A DNA stretch of 64,000 nt from Methanomassiliicoccales archaeon RumEn M1 (GTDB taxonomy: Archaea > Thermoplasmatota > Thermoplasmata > Methanomassiliicoccales > Methanomassiliicoccaceae). Below the pieces are notes generated by a model that was not told where the DNA came from, ran no database searches, and saw only the letters and a list, made by a program, of their open reading frames with translations. Positions 18,519 through 27,218 of the stretch are shown one piece after another (the stretch's first letter is position 1; each line of letters begins with the position of its first letter). Location of the stretch: positions 1 to 64,000 of the forward strand of contig LJKK01000134.1 in assembly GCA_001421185.1 (NCBI GenBank), in the 5' to 3' direction. A program made the translations under genes and the position numbers.

Positions 18519-19715
18519 TCAGTCCCCTCCGTTCTTGTTCTTCTTGCGGTGGGCCAACCTCTCCTCCTTCTTCTCGATGACCCGGCGCTCGAACTTCTGC
18601 ATCAGCGCGTTCGTCGCTCGGATGATGTCCCAGTCCACCGCGCTTGCCACCCATATGCGGCCTTCGGTGATCAGCCTGCCATTGAGCGAGTACTTCAGGT
18701 TCCCGCCGTTGGCGTGGTACTTCGTCACATGCAGCGTGAACAGCATGGGCCGAGAGATCTTGGCGATCTTGTGCAGCGACTGCGTGATGGTACTGTCGAT
18801 CTCCTCGACCGCGAACCGGTCGTCCTGATCGAGCCCAGTGATCTGGGTGTACACCATGTCCCTCTGGCGGAAGGAGGCCAGCAGTTCGATGATGTCATAC
18901 TTGGTCAGTATGCCCACCAGGTCGCCGTCGTCCACCACCGGCAGCGTCGATATGTTGTGCCCTATCATCTCGTCGACCGCCTCGCCCAGCGTAGCGGTCG
19001 AGGGTATGGTGAACACCGAACTGAGGGCGATGGAGGAGACCTTGATCTCCACCGGGCTGTTATCGCCCGTGACCTCTCCCACGGTCTCGCGCTTCCTCTC
19101 CCGCCAGTTGTAGTTGGCCACCTGCTTGATGCCGATTATCCCGGTCAGCTGGCCCTTATCGTCCACCACCGGCAGCGTCCGTATGGTGAGGTTCTTCATG
19201 CTGAGCACGGCGGCGTCCACCGGGTCCTCCGACCCGATGGTCTGAACGTCCTCGGTCATGATGTCGTAGACCTTCAGGTCCCTCAGCTCCTTTATGTCCT
19301 TGATGATGCGGATGAGGTCCGTCCTGGTGACCATACCCTGGATGTCCTGCCCGATGACCACCGGGATCTGTCTGAAGCCCGAGGTCAGGAACGCCTCCGC
19401 CACCTCGGTCACCTGAGCGTCCGGTGTTATCTCCTGCGGCATTATCGATATGGAGCCCGCCTTGGACGCGGTGGAGAGATTGCGACGCTTGAGCAGGGTG
19501 CCGTAGCTGACCACGCCCATCAGCCGCTTCCCGTCCTGGCTCACCGGGATCTCGTGAAGGTCGAGATTGGCCATCTTCTTCAATACGTCAGTGAGGTGCT
19601 CGTCCGGACTGACGTAGCTGAATTCGGTGGACATTATGTCTCTCAGCTTCACGGCCTCTATACGAGAGCATATCTGCTCCCGTTTTTGAATCCCTGTTAG
19701 CTCGTTCGGGGTCAT
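18519..19715 (-). CDS. CBS-domain protein, four CBS motifs
   Basis: A 398-residue paralogue of the protein encoded just downstream: four CBS motifs (LHEIPVSQDGKRLMGVVSYG, RQIPVVIGQDIQGMVTRTD, IRTLPVVDDKGQLTGIIG, ISTLPVVDDGDLVGILTKYD) and the same C-terminal domain ending in a Lys/Arg-rich helix (RRVIEKKEERLAHRKK). The family senses AMP/ATP or S-adenosyl compounds and regulates partners. Start 19715 is preceded by GGAGGAAAGG; an upstream in-frame ATG at 19754 adds an unconserved tail. The tandem duplication suggests two regulators with related ligands or a heteromer. Confidence 0.88.
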   Translation of the reverse strand: MTPNELTGIQKREQICSRIEAVKLRDIMSTEFSYVSPDEHLTDVLKKMANLDLHEIPVSQDGKRLMGVVSYGTLLKRRNLSTASKAGSISIMPQEITPDAQVTEVAEAFLTSGFRQIPVVIGQDIQGMVTRTDLIRIIKDIKELRDLKVYDIMTEDVQTIGSEDPVDAAVLSMKNLTIRTLPVVDDKGQLTGIIGIKQVANYNWRERKRETVGEVTGDNSPVEIKVSSIALSSVFTIPSTATLGEAVDEMIGHNISTLPVVDDGDLVGILTKYDIIELLASFRQRDMVYTQITGLDQDDRFAVEEIDSTITQSLHKIAKISRPMLFTLHVTKYHANGGNLKYSLNGRLITEGRIWVASAVDWDIIRATNALMQKFERRVIEKKEERLAHRKKNKNGGD

Positions 19716-19870
19716 TCCTTTCCTCCACGAAGCGTTTGGAACGTCTCCTTCCACTCGTTCCTGACCCTATATTGGCCTGATGCATCTTGAAGGTTGGCGA
19801 CTGCTTTCCCTTTTTCTGGAGAGAAAGCTGACGCTATTGCGAAATGCGTCGAGCTTCCACGGGATCCGCC

Positions 19871-21568
19871 TTACTCTTCGACGATGTACTGCGTGAGGTC
19901 GGCGCCGCATAAGGCCGCCCGCACCACGTCCAGGACCTCGGCGAACTTGATCCGGACCTGGTTGGTGGTATCCCTCTCGCGCAGCGTGACCGTACCGTCC
20001 TCCCGGGTGCGATAGTCGACCGTGATGCAGAACGGTGTGCCGATCTCGTCCATGCGGGCGTACCGCCGACCGATCGAGCCCGAGTCATCGTAATAGGTTT
20101 CGATGCCGCCGTAGCGGAGCTCCTGGTCGAGCTCCATCGCCATCTCGTCCAGCTCGTCGCGGGCCATCAGGGGGAACACCCCGACCTTGATGGGCGCCAC
20201 CGCCGCCGACAGGCGCATGACTGTCTGGTCCTCCTTCTGGGAGTAGGCATGCTCCAGCACGGTGTAGATGATCCGGTCCAGACCATGCGACGGCTCGATG
20301 ACGTGCGGCACGGACCTCACGCCGGACACCTTCTCCTTGACCCGCGCGACCTCGAAGAGGTCGCCCGGTATGACGATGCTCTCGCCGTCCACCTCGACGG
20401 CTATGGCGCCGTCATGGATGGCCGAGGGGTCGGCCTCCTCCATGGCCTTGCCGATCTTGCCGGCCTTGGCCTTGTACATCGGCCCCAGCTTGTCGTAGCG
20501 CGGCTTGATCCGGTCCCTTTCGATCTCCTGGGGCTCGTCGAACCGCTTGAACGAGCTCATCTCCACGCCCGAGAACTGGGCGTGCCGGGAAAGGTCCCAG
20601 CAGCCGCGGTCGGCGATGCCCACGATCTCCGTCCAGCCATAGCTCAGGAGGCTCTCGGCATCCCAGCAGTCGGCGGCATAGTGGGCCATCTCGTCCCTCT
20701 CGTGCTGGCGGAAGCGAAGCCTCTCGCCATCCACGCCCACGGCCTTCAGGAACTCCTGGGTGAACCACATGAAGTATGCGAGCACCTGGTTGCAGATCAC
20801 GCCCTGCTCCACGGCATCGCCCACGGTGATCTCCATCTCCCGGCCGTCATTGGCCACGAGCCGCAGCATCTCCGAGGACACATCGGCGAAGCGGGGCCAG
20901 GTCTTGTCCGCCGGGTCCACGAACAGCTCGCACTCCATCATGTTGAACTCCCTCAGCCGGATGATGCCCTGGCGGGGAGATATCTCGTTGCGGTAGCCGC
21001 GACCCACCTGGATGACGCCCAACGGCAGCTTCTCGCGGTTATAGCGGTACAGGTTGGGGAAGTTCACGAAGATCCCCTGAGCGGTCTCGGGACGCATGTA
21101 GCCCACACGGCCCGAGCCGGGGCCGATGGTGGTCTTGAACATCAGGTTGAACTCCTCCACCGTGGAGAGCTCGCCCCCGCAGGCCGGGCACACGACGTTG
21201 TTCTTTCGTATGAGATCGTCGATCTCCTTCTCGCCCAGCGCACCGGCGTTGGGATGAAGGTCCTTGACGAGATGGTCGGCCCGATAGGGCTCCTCGCACG
21301 CCTTGCACTTCACCATCTTGTCGGCGAACTCATCCACGTGGCCGGATGCCTTGAAGACCATCTCGGGACCGATGGTCTCCGAGTCTATCTCGACGAAGCC
21401 CTCGCCCAGCGTGTACAGCCGCCGCCAGATCTCGATGATGTTGTTCTTGAGCGCCGTTCCCAGAGGACCGTAGTCGTACATGCCGGCCACGCCGCCGTAG
21501 ATCTCGAACGATGGGTAGAGGAAGCCTCTGCGCTTGCAGAGTGAGAGAACGTCCTGTGCATCTGCCAT
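19871..21568 (-). CDS. glyS: glycyl-tRNA synthetase (archaeal/eukaryotic dimeric type)
   Basis: A 565-residue class II enzyme charging tRNA-Gly. The N-terminal catalytic core begins FLYPSFEIYGGVAGMYDYGPLG; motif 2 reads VGRGYRNEISPRQG, followed by IRLREFNMMECELF; motif 3 has GLDRIIYTVL; a zinc-binding insertion carries CKACEEPY and CPACGG. The last ~130 residues form the anticodon-binding domain (VGVFPLMARDELDEMA). Length and order are complete. It sits between CBS-domain genes, 33 bp after the upstream one, in a minus-strand run that also contains ValRS. Confidence 0.97.
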   Translation of the reverse strand: MADAQDVLSLCKRRGFLYPSFEIYGGVAGMYDYGPLGTALKNNIIEIWRRLYTLGEGFVEIDSETIGPEMVFKASGHVDEFADKMVKCKACEEPYRADHLVKDLHPNAGALGEKEIDDLIRKNNVVCPACGGELSTVEEFNLMFKTTIGPGSGRVGYMRPETAQGIFVNFPNLYRYNREKLPLGVIQVGRGYRNEISPRQGIIRLREFNMMECELFVDPADKTWPRFADVSSEMLRLVANDGREMEITVGDAVEQGVICNQVLAYFMWFTQEFLKAVGVDGERLRFRQHERDEMAHYAADCWDAESLLSYGWTEIVGIADRGCWDLSRHAQFSGVEMSSFKRFDEPQEIERDRIKPRYDKLGPMYKAKAGKIGKAMEEADPSAIHDGAIAVEVDGESIVIPGDLFEVARVKEKVSGVRSVPHVIEPSHGLDRIIYTVLEHAYSQKEDQTVMRLSAAVAPIKVGVFPLMARDELDEMAMELDQELRYGGIETYYDDSGSIGRRYARMDEIGTPFCITVDYRTREDGTVTLRERDTTNQVRIKFAEVLDVVRAALCGADLTQYIVEE

Positions 21569-21600
21569 GAGCGTACCTTCTTTTCTTATATGATCCGGGC

Positions 21601-22446
21601 TCAGTCGACCAGTATGGAGATGACGTCCATATCGTACAGCATGGCCGTCAATAGATCCTTGGAGTCGACCACCGGCAGCTGGCCGAAGTCGTTCCTCCGC
21701 ATGGTCCTGGCTGCCTCCGATACGTTGGTCCGCTTAAAAACTGTTGTGGGCGAGTCCGCCATGATCCGGCTCACCGGCACCATGGGAACGTCGATCTTGG
21801 ACACCTGATACCACATCCTCAGGATGTTGCGATAGTTCTCCCAGCTCCAGTTGTCGTCCTCGCCCCCGAGCCCCATGTCCTGCTCGGCCACGCTCTCGTG
21901 GATGTGGAACTTGTTGAAGATGTCGCGGTCGGTGAGGATGCCGTTGAGGCGCCCCGAAGCGTCCAGCACCGGGAGCGCGTTGACATTGGAGACGCGGAAC
22001 GTCACCAACGCCACCATGAGGGGCGACTCCGAATAGATGGGTACGCACGGCGACAGCGCCAGCTCCTCCACCGGTATGCCGGAGGCGCGCTTCTCCACCT
22101 CATAGAGCAGGTCGGTAGGGGTGATGATGCCCACCAGCTGACCGTCCTCTATCACGGGGAGGTGAGTGACCTTGGTCTGCGTCATCAGCTTGGCCGCGTC
22201 CTCCACCGACGCGTCCGAGGATATGCGAACCGGGTCCCGCTGCATGATGAGCACGAGCTGCTCTTCCTCTGGGCTGTTGAGGATGTCCCGCCTGGTGATC
22301 ATACCGGCCAGGATATTGCCCTCCTTCTTGACCAGAGGAACGCCGGTCAGGTTATGCTTCACCATGAGCTTGAGAACATCGGTGCGGGTGCCCGGCAGGC
22401 TGGCCATGATGGGCTTGTGGGTCATCACCTCTCGGACGGTGGTCAT
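21601..22446 (-). CDS. CBS-domain protein, four CBS motifs
   Basis: A 281-residue protein made almost entirely of two CBS pairs: LTGVPLVKKEGNILAGMITRRD, VTHLPVIEDGQLVGIITPTD, VNALPVLDASGRLNGILTDRD and FGQLPVVDSKDLLTAML. It lacks the C-terminal domain of the other two CBS proteins nearby. Cytoplasmic, probably binding an adenine nucleotide. Its start is 2 bp from the stop of the upstream stress-protein gene, so the two are cotranscribed. The first CBS pair (VMTHKPIMASLPGT) is of the IMPDH-like kind, but no catalytic domain is attached. Confidence 0.9.
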   Translation of the reverse strand: MTTVREVMTHKPIMASLPGTRTDVLKLMVKHNLTGVPLVKKEGNILAGMITRRDILNSPEEEQLVLIMQRDPVRISSDASVEDAAKLMTQTKVTHLPVIEDGQLVGIITPTDLLYEVEKRASGIPVEELALSPCVPIYSESPLMVALVTFRVSNVNALPVLDASGRLNGILTDRDIFNKFHIHESVAEQDMGLGGEDDNWSWENYRNILRMWYQVSKIDVPMVPVSRIMADSPTTVFKRTNVSEAARTMRRNDFGQLPVVDSKDLLTAMLYDMDVISILVD

Positions 22447-22447
22447 G

Positions 22448-22891
22448 TCACTCCTCCCGGGGGTTGGACCGGACGACGAGCACCGGGCAAGGTGCGTATC
22501 TTACCACCCGCTCGGCCACGCTGCCGAGGAGGATCTTGGAGAAGCCAGTTCTTCCGAGCGTGCCCATGACGACCAGGTCATGATCCTTGGCGACGTCGAT
22601 GATCCTCTTGACCGGGGAGCCTTCCTGGACCTCCGCGCTGACCTTGATGCCCTTTTTAGCCCCCTCTTCCACCACGTAATCGACGGCGTCCTGCCCTTCT
22701 TTTTCCAGGAGCGAGTATATGGACACTACCGTGGAGTCCATGGGAAAGTTCACGAACGAGGTCTGGTCCACCACGTACAGCGCGGTCACTTCAGCATCCA
22801 TGACCTTGGCGATCTCCAGACCCTGCTCTATGGCCTTCTTCGTATACTCGCTTCCGTCGGTCGGTATGAGGATCTTTTTGAACTTGTTCAT
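22448..22891 (-). CDS. universal stress protein, single UspA domain
   Basis: 147 residues from the chosen start (MNKFKKILIPTDGS). It has the ATP-binding signature GTLGRTGFSKILLGS and the closing CPVLVV strand. The start codon overlaps the stop of the upstream amidohydrolase gene (ATGA at 22888-22891), which decides the start over an in-frame ATG ten codons earlier and shows translational coupling. The CBS gene follows 2 bp later. An adenine-nucleotide-binding Usp next to CBS sensors is a coherent energy-sensing group. Confidence 0.9.
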   Translation of the reverse strand: MNKFKKILIPTDGSEYTKKAIEQGLEIAKVMDAEVTALYVVDQTSFVNFPMDSTVVSIYSLLEKEGQDAVDYVVEEGAKKGIKVSAEVQEGSPVKRIIDVAKDHDLVVMGTLGRTGFSKILLGSVAERVVRYAPCPVLVVRSNPREE

Positions 22892-23961
22892 AGGAGGCCT
22901 CTCCTTTTTCGTCCCGCACACACCAGCAGAGGGTCCTGTCCCGCCGTGCGCAGGACGACGTCGGTGACAGGGTCACCGCCGTGCTCCCGGACCACCATGA
23001 AATCACATGGCGAGCCTGGGTCAAACTCTATTAGTGGACTTTCATTTATAATTTTTCGTCCATTGGCCGTCACCATGCTCATCACGCAGTCAAGACGGCT
23101 CATACCCTGGGAACGCAGCAATCTTCCTGCGAATTCCATCTCGATGAACATGTCGGGGAAGGAGATCATGGCGTTGTCCGTCCCCAGGGCCACCACCACC
23201 CCTGCCTCGATCATTCGACGGAGCGGGGTGGTCAGGCCGAAGAACATGTTGGAGCGCGGGCAGACGACGATGGGGATGCCCTCCTGGGCGCAGACCTCCA
23301 GATCCCCATCGGTGGCCTGGCACATATGGATGAGGTACGAGGGTTTCAGATCGAGCACCTTGTCCAGGTCCTCCCTGATCCGCTCGGAGCAGTGCAGCGC
23401 CAGGACCTTTCCCTCGGAATGGACTAGGTTGGACAGCTCCCGCAGCTCCTCATAGTCCCAGTCGGAGATGGCCGACGGTCCTATGCCATCGGCCACCTTG
23501 AGGAGCTCCAGGACCTCCTCCCGGTCGAACCGGGGTCTTCGGGTCTTGCCCATTATGAACGGCCGGGCGCCCTGGGCCGAGGAGAGCACGGTCGATCCCT
23601 CGACGCCGCCCTCCCTGAAGTCGGAGAACGCCGAGACGCCCTTTTGCAGCATGCGCTCCGAGAGGTAGGACACCGCCCTACGTTGCCTCTCCAGCGGGGT
23701 CTCTCTCAGCACCCGGTACTTGAGTCCGTCGGGAGGGGCCACCACCTCGGCGAGGGTCATTCCCAGATCGACCGGGACGACGTAGTCGACGATATGGGTA
23801 TGCGCATTGATGAACGTTGGAAGCACGATCCCCTCGACCACACTATCCTTTGCCGGGCCCTTGCCGACCTCGACGATCACCCCGTCCTCGAAGCCGATAT
23901 GGCCTCTCCAGAACCCTGCGGGGACCATATCGGGCCGGATACGTAGTCCACGGACGCTCAA
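22888..23961 (-). CDS. amidohydrolase superfamily protein (cytosine deaminase/chlorohydrolase-like)
   Basis: A 357-residue metal-dependent hydrolase. FINAHTHIVDY near residue 50 gives the HxH metal ligands, LALHCSER near residue 190 and LIHMCQAT near residue 212 the following His ligands, and VVALGTDNAM near residue 262 the catalytic Asp. The N-terminal beta domain (GHIGFEDGVIVEVG) is typical of TRZ/ATZ and SAH/MTA deaminase-type enzymes. A deaminase acting on an adenosine-like compound would fit its place next to nucleotide sensors, but the substrate is inferred only. It is the first gene of the minus-strand run. Confidence 0.85.
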   Translation of the reverse strand: MSVRGLRIRPDMVPAGFWRGHIGFEDGVIVEVGKGPAKDSVVEGIVLPTFINAHTHIVDYVVPVDLGMTLAEVVAPPDGLKYRVLRETPLERQRRAVSYLSERMLQKGVSAFSDFREGGVEGSTVLSSAQGARPFIMGKTRRPRFDREEVLELLKVADGIGPSAISDWDYEELRELSNLVHSEGKVLALHCSERIREDLDKVLDLKPSYLIHMCQATDGDLEVCAQEGIPIVVCPRSNMFFGLTTPLRRMIEAGVVVALGTDNAMISFPDMFIEMEFAGRLLRSQGMSRLDCVMSMVTANGRKIINESPLIEFDPGSPCDFMVVREHGGDPVTDVVLRTAGQDPLLVCAGRKRRGLL

Positions 23962-24150
23962 CGGTGGGTGACTATATCAAACAAATGATGGCCCTCACGA
24001 CCTGGTAGGCGGTCGCGGGGGCTGTCTACGAGCATCAGGCCCACGACACCTTCGATCCGGCCTCAGAACATTCTCGTCATCACCACCATTCCTGGATGAG
24101 GGGCCAGTCATGACCTCTCATTGGCCTTCCCGACCATTTCAAGGAAATTC

Positions 24151-24158
24151 TTTTATAG
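24151..24158 (+). promoter_or_regulatory. TATA box of the ferredoxin gene
   Basis: TTTTATAG lies about 45 bp before the ferredoxin ATG in an AT-rich patch. Transcription would start near 24177, leaving a ~23-nt leader that contains GAGGTG about 7 bp before the ATG. Confidence 0.6.
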
Positions 24159-24199
24159 AGCGATTTTATTGTTGGCGTAACCGAAACGAGGTGTCCTAA

Positions 24200-24367
24200 A
24201 TGGCTGTTAAGATCAAAGCAGAGGATTGTGTCGGATGCGGAGCTTGCGAGGATGTTTGCCCCCAGTCGGCTATCGTCGTTAACGATGTGGCCGAGGTCGA
24301 CGCCGGGAAGTGCGTAGACTGCGGCGCTTGCATCGACGAGTGCCCCAACAGCGCCATCGTCGAGTAA
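24200..24367 (+). CDS. 2[4Fe-4S] ferredoxin
   Basis: A 55-residue ferredoxin with two classical clusters: CVGCGACEDVCP and CVDCGACIDECP, each CxxCxxCxxxCP. It is a small soluble electron carrier. Ends with TAA at 24365-24367. A TATA box and a GGTG ribosome binding site precede it, and it is monocistronic. In a methanogen such ferredoxins accept electrons from heterodisulfide reductase or hydrogenase modules; the specific partner is not shown here. The flavoprotein at 25503 is a conceivable partner. Confidence 0.95.
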   Translation: MAVKIKAEDCVGCGACEDVCPQSAIVVNDVAEVDAGKCVDCGACIDECPNSAIVE

Positions 24368-24470
24368 ACTAGCTCATAACGGAGCATCCGCTCCCCCTTC
24401 CATATTTCTTAACCCACTCTTCTATCCACGCAACGAGAATACTAATAGGCCGTGCCGCCTAGTTCCATGA

Positions 24471-25214
24471 GTGAACCTCGGAGATGCCCCCCTCCTTTTC
24501 CTGGTGTTCCTCGCCGCCGTAGTGCCCTCCCTGGTGATCCTGCTGTGGTTGAGGTCCTTGGAGCGGGGAAGGAAGGAGAACTGGGACTATCTTCTCCTGA
24601 CGTTCGCGTTCGGTTCGGCGGTGGCCGCGGCCGCCGCCCTATTGATCGAACTGGCCGCCACCTCTCTGCTGTTGGACCCCATCATCAGGGAGTATGAGCT
24701 CCTGGCGCTCGATCCCTCGGCTGTTTCGTTCATCACCATCATCATCCTTGCCCCGCTGGTGGAGGAGTCGGTCAAGGCCTTGGGGGTGAAACGCTACTCC
24801 CGCCACATGTGGCGCCCTCGCAGTGGGCTGGTCTTCGGCGCGGCCGCCGGCCTGGGTTTCGCCGCCACGGAGAACTTCCTCTATGAGACCACCGCCTTTC
24901 TGGCCGACGGGGCCCAGGCCTTCGTGGCACTGGCCGTGCTGAGGAGCTTCTCCGCCACCCTCATGCACGCCTCGGCGACATCCATCGCCGGCTACGGCAT
25001 CGCCAGGAGCAAGACGTATGGAGGCTCGTGGTGGCCATACCTCGCCATCGCGGTGCTGATGCACGCGGCGTTCAATCTGCTCGCGTCGTTCGGCGAGCTG
25101 TTCAGCGACACCTATGGGGAGGCGGCGGGCAGCATTGGACTGGTCCTCTCCGTCCTGATGGTGGTGCTCATCCTGTTGTTCATCCGCTCCCGGCTGCGGG
25201 GCTATCATGCCTGA
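24471..25214 (+). CDS. PrsW-family intramembrane metalloprotease
   Basis: A 247-residue membrane protein with about seven to eight segments. Three conserved PrsW/CPBP-clan motifs are seen: LVEESVKALG (paired Glu) near residue 97, ATENFLYE near residue 130 and LMHASATSIAGYG near residue 163, plus MHAAFNLLA near residue 201. PrsW proteases cut membrane-anchored regulators such as anti-sigma factors in bacteria; the archaeal substrate is unknown. Translation starts with GTG, and a TA-rich element (actaatag) ~26 bp upstream suggests a leaderless mRNA. Confidence 0.85.
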   Translation: MNLGDAPLLFLVFLAAVVPSLVILLWLRSLERGRKENWDYLLLTFAFGSAVAAAAALLIELAATSLLLDPIIREYELLALDPSAVSFITIIILAPLVEESVKALGVKRYSRHMWRPRSGLVFGAAAGLGFAATENFLYETTAFLADGAQAFVALAVLRSFSATLMHASATSIAGYGIARSKTYGGSWWPYLAIAVLMHAAFNLLASFGELFSDTYGEAAGSIGLVLSVLMVVLILLFIRSRLRGYHA

Positions 25215-25502
25215 GCACGTTCCTGCGGAGGATCAACATCCTCTGAAGCCTAGAGCGCTATCATGACCGGTAGGGACGAACATGCGCCCAGCGCGATCGC
25301 CATCGTCCTCAATGGGCCATGCGCCATGGTGGCGCAGGCGATCCCAGATATCTATGGGCACGAGGGCGGTTCGAGCGGTGCCGACCATCCTAGAACGATC
25401 TCCAGGTCGCCGATGACATCGTCATCCATGCTGTGGTCTGGTCCCATCGTCTCGGCGGGCACGTCCCTCAAGCTCACCAATGTAATGAGGAGATTCGTGA
25501 CC
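25215..25502. other. gap between convergent genes
   Basis: About 290 bp between the PrsW-like gene and the flavoprotein gene, which face each other. No gene, tRNA or clear hairpin terminator was recognised. Confidence 0.5.
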
Positions 25503-26438
25503 TCACTTGGCCCAGTAGGGCTCCTTGATGTACTTGTAGGCCGAGTTGGAAGCTATGGCGGCCTCCCCGCAGGCCACCACGATCTGTTTGTACTTGCCCT
25601 TGTACGCGACCACGTCCCCGCAGGCGAACACTCCTCGCCGGGAGGTGCACATGTCGGTGTCGACCTTGACAAGGCCATCCTCCAGCTCCACGCCCCATCC
25701 TTCCATGTCAAGGGCCTCGCTGGCCGTTCCGATGTTCACGATGATCGCATCGATAGGGCGCTCCTCGCGCTTTCCATTCGTTTCGACGACAACGCTGGTG
25801 ACATGATCCGTACCCTTGATCTCGACCACCTGGGAGGACAGGATCTGCTCGATGTTGGAACCCTGTACCTTGTCCACGATGGCCTCGTCAGCGCGATAGG
25901 TGTCGCGCCGGTGGACCAGGCACGTGTCGGCCTGGTCGCATACCAGTAGGGCCATCTCCAAAGCGGAGTTCCCGCCACCCACGAACATGATCCGCTTGTT
26001 GGCGAGCGTCTCCCGGTCGGGCAGTTTGTAATAGACCCCGCGGCCCTCGAACTCCAGCTCCCCCGGGCATCCGATCCTCTTGGGCTTGAACAACCCCATG
26101 CCAGTGGCGATGATGACTGCCTTGGTCTCGTATGAGCCCTTGTCGGTCACCAGCTGTAGGTGGCCCGAACAGTCCTTGAGCTCGATCGCCCTCTCCCGTT
26201 CATGCATTTCGCAACCCATCGATCTGGCGTGGTTGACCAGATGGGCAGCGAGCTGGCCTGCGTCGGTCATGATATAGCCAGGATAGTTATCGATGCCCTT
26301 CTCCGGGTAGAGGCTCGCAAGCTGCCCCCCAGCCTCGGTAGCGTCGATGATGAGGGTCTTGAGCTTTCGAGTGCTCGCGTAGATACCGGCAGTTAGGCCA
26401 GCCGGACCCGCACCGATAATTATCAGATCGTATATCAT
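25503..26438 (-). CDS. thioredoxin-reductase-like NAD(P)H flavoprotein lacking the CxxC (ferredoxin-NADP reductase type)
   Basis: A 311-residue FAD protein. FAD site IIGAGPAGLTAGIYA at residues 6-20, NAD(P) site FVGGGNSALEMALLV near residue 152, and the closing FAD motif GVFACGDVVAYKGK near residue 270. The position where thioredoxin reductases carry CATCDG reads YYKLPDRETL, with no CxxC, so it cannot reduce thioredoxin in the standard way. Such proteins (YumC-like) reduce ferredoxin, flavodoxin or other acceptors with NAD(P)H. A ferredoxin gene lies 1.1 kb away. Divergent from thpR, with AT-rich promoter DNA between them. Confidence 0.88.
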   Translation of the reverse strand: MIYDLIIIGAGPAGLTAGIYASTRKLKTLIIDATEAGGQLASLYPEKGIDNYPGYIMTDAGQLAAHLVNHARSMGCEMHERERAIELKDCSGHLQLVTDKGSYETKAVIIATGMGLFKPKRIGCPGELEFEGRGVYYKLPDRETLANKRIMFVGGGNSALEMALLVCDQADTCLVHRRDTYRADEAIVDKVQGSNIEQILSSQVVEIKGTDHVTSVVVETNGKREERPIDAIIVNIGTASEALDMEGWGVELEDGLVKVDTDMCTSRRGVFACGDVVAYKGKYKQIVVACGEAAIASNSAYKYIKEPYWAK

Positions 26439-26599
26439 GCGATAGGGCTTATCATGCTCCTCTTTTTAAGAGTTATCGAATCGGAGCAATAGATGACATT
26501 TCTCATAACTGGCATTCGAGCGTCTTTCGTTAACGAAGAACGAAAACAGTAGAGGGCGATAGCTTGATGACCTCTGCCCTGCCATCCAGGACTGATAAG

Positions 26600-27160
26600 A
26601 TGACCGTCCGTGCCTTCATCTCCGTCGATCTGGACCGGAACGAGAGGATCGTGGAGTTCGCCACTGCCCTCAAGAACGCCGAGCCCACCTTGAAGGTGGT
26701 CGATCCGTCCCACATACACATCACCCTGAAGTTCCTGGGGGAGACGGACGAGGCCAAGCTCCCTGCCATTGCCGAGGTGCTCAGGGAGGCCGCCAGGGGC
26801 ATACCGCCGTTCACCATCTCCTTCAAGGGTGCGGGGGCCTTCCCCTCGATGAACCGCATCCGGGTGGTGTGGGTGGGCGTCAATGACGTTCTTCCGCTGG
26901 CGACCATAGCGGGGCGGTTGGACGAGCGGCTGGCCGATCTGGGAGTGACAAGGGAGGCCCGACCTTTCGCCCCGCACATCACCCTCGCCCGAGCGAGGTC
27001 CGATGCCCCCCATCCCGCCCTGCGGCAGATCATCCACGATCGCGACGGATTCGATTTCGGCGCCCAGGTGGTCACGGCGGTGAGGCTCAAGAAGAGCATC
27101 CTGACCAGGTGCGGCCCCGAGTACCATACCATCGAGGAAGTTCTGCTGCGAGAGGCGTAG
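26600..27160 (+). CDS. thpR: RNA 2',3'-cyclic phosphodiesterase (2'-5' RNA ligase family)
   Basis: A 186-residue protein of the 2H phosphoesterase superfamily, with both catalytic HxT motifs: HITLKFLGE near residue 43 and HITLARAR near residue 129. ThpR opens 2',3'-cyclic phosphates on RNA and can form 2'-5' linkages; archaeal members have been linked to processing of tRNA ends. The start at 26600 (MTVRAFISVDL) fits the family N-terminus; an in-frame ATG at 26564 adds a tail not seen in homologues. A pilin-like operon follows 58 bp later, probably a separate unit. Confidence 0.92.
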   Translation: MTVRAFISVDLDRNERIVEFATALKNAEPTLKVVDPSHIHITLKFLGETDEAKLPAIAEVLREAARGIPPFTISFKGAGAFPSMNRIRVVWVGVNDVLPLATIAGRLDERLADLGVTREARPFAPHITLARARSDAPHPALRQIIHDRDGFDFGAQVVTAVRLKKSILTRCGPEYHTIEEVLLREA

Positions 27161-27218
27161 TCTCATTGTAGTGCGGGGTATTGAACCACCCCCTGTCGCT
27201 CTCCGCCCCGGGAGTAAT

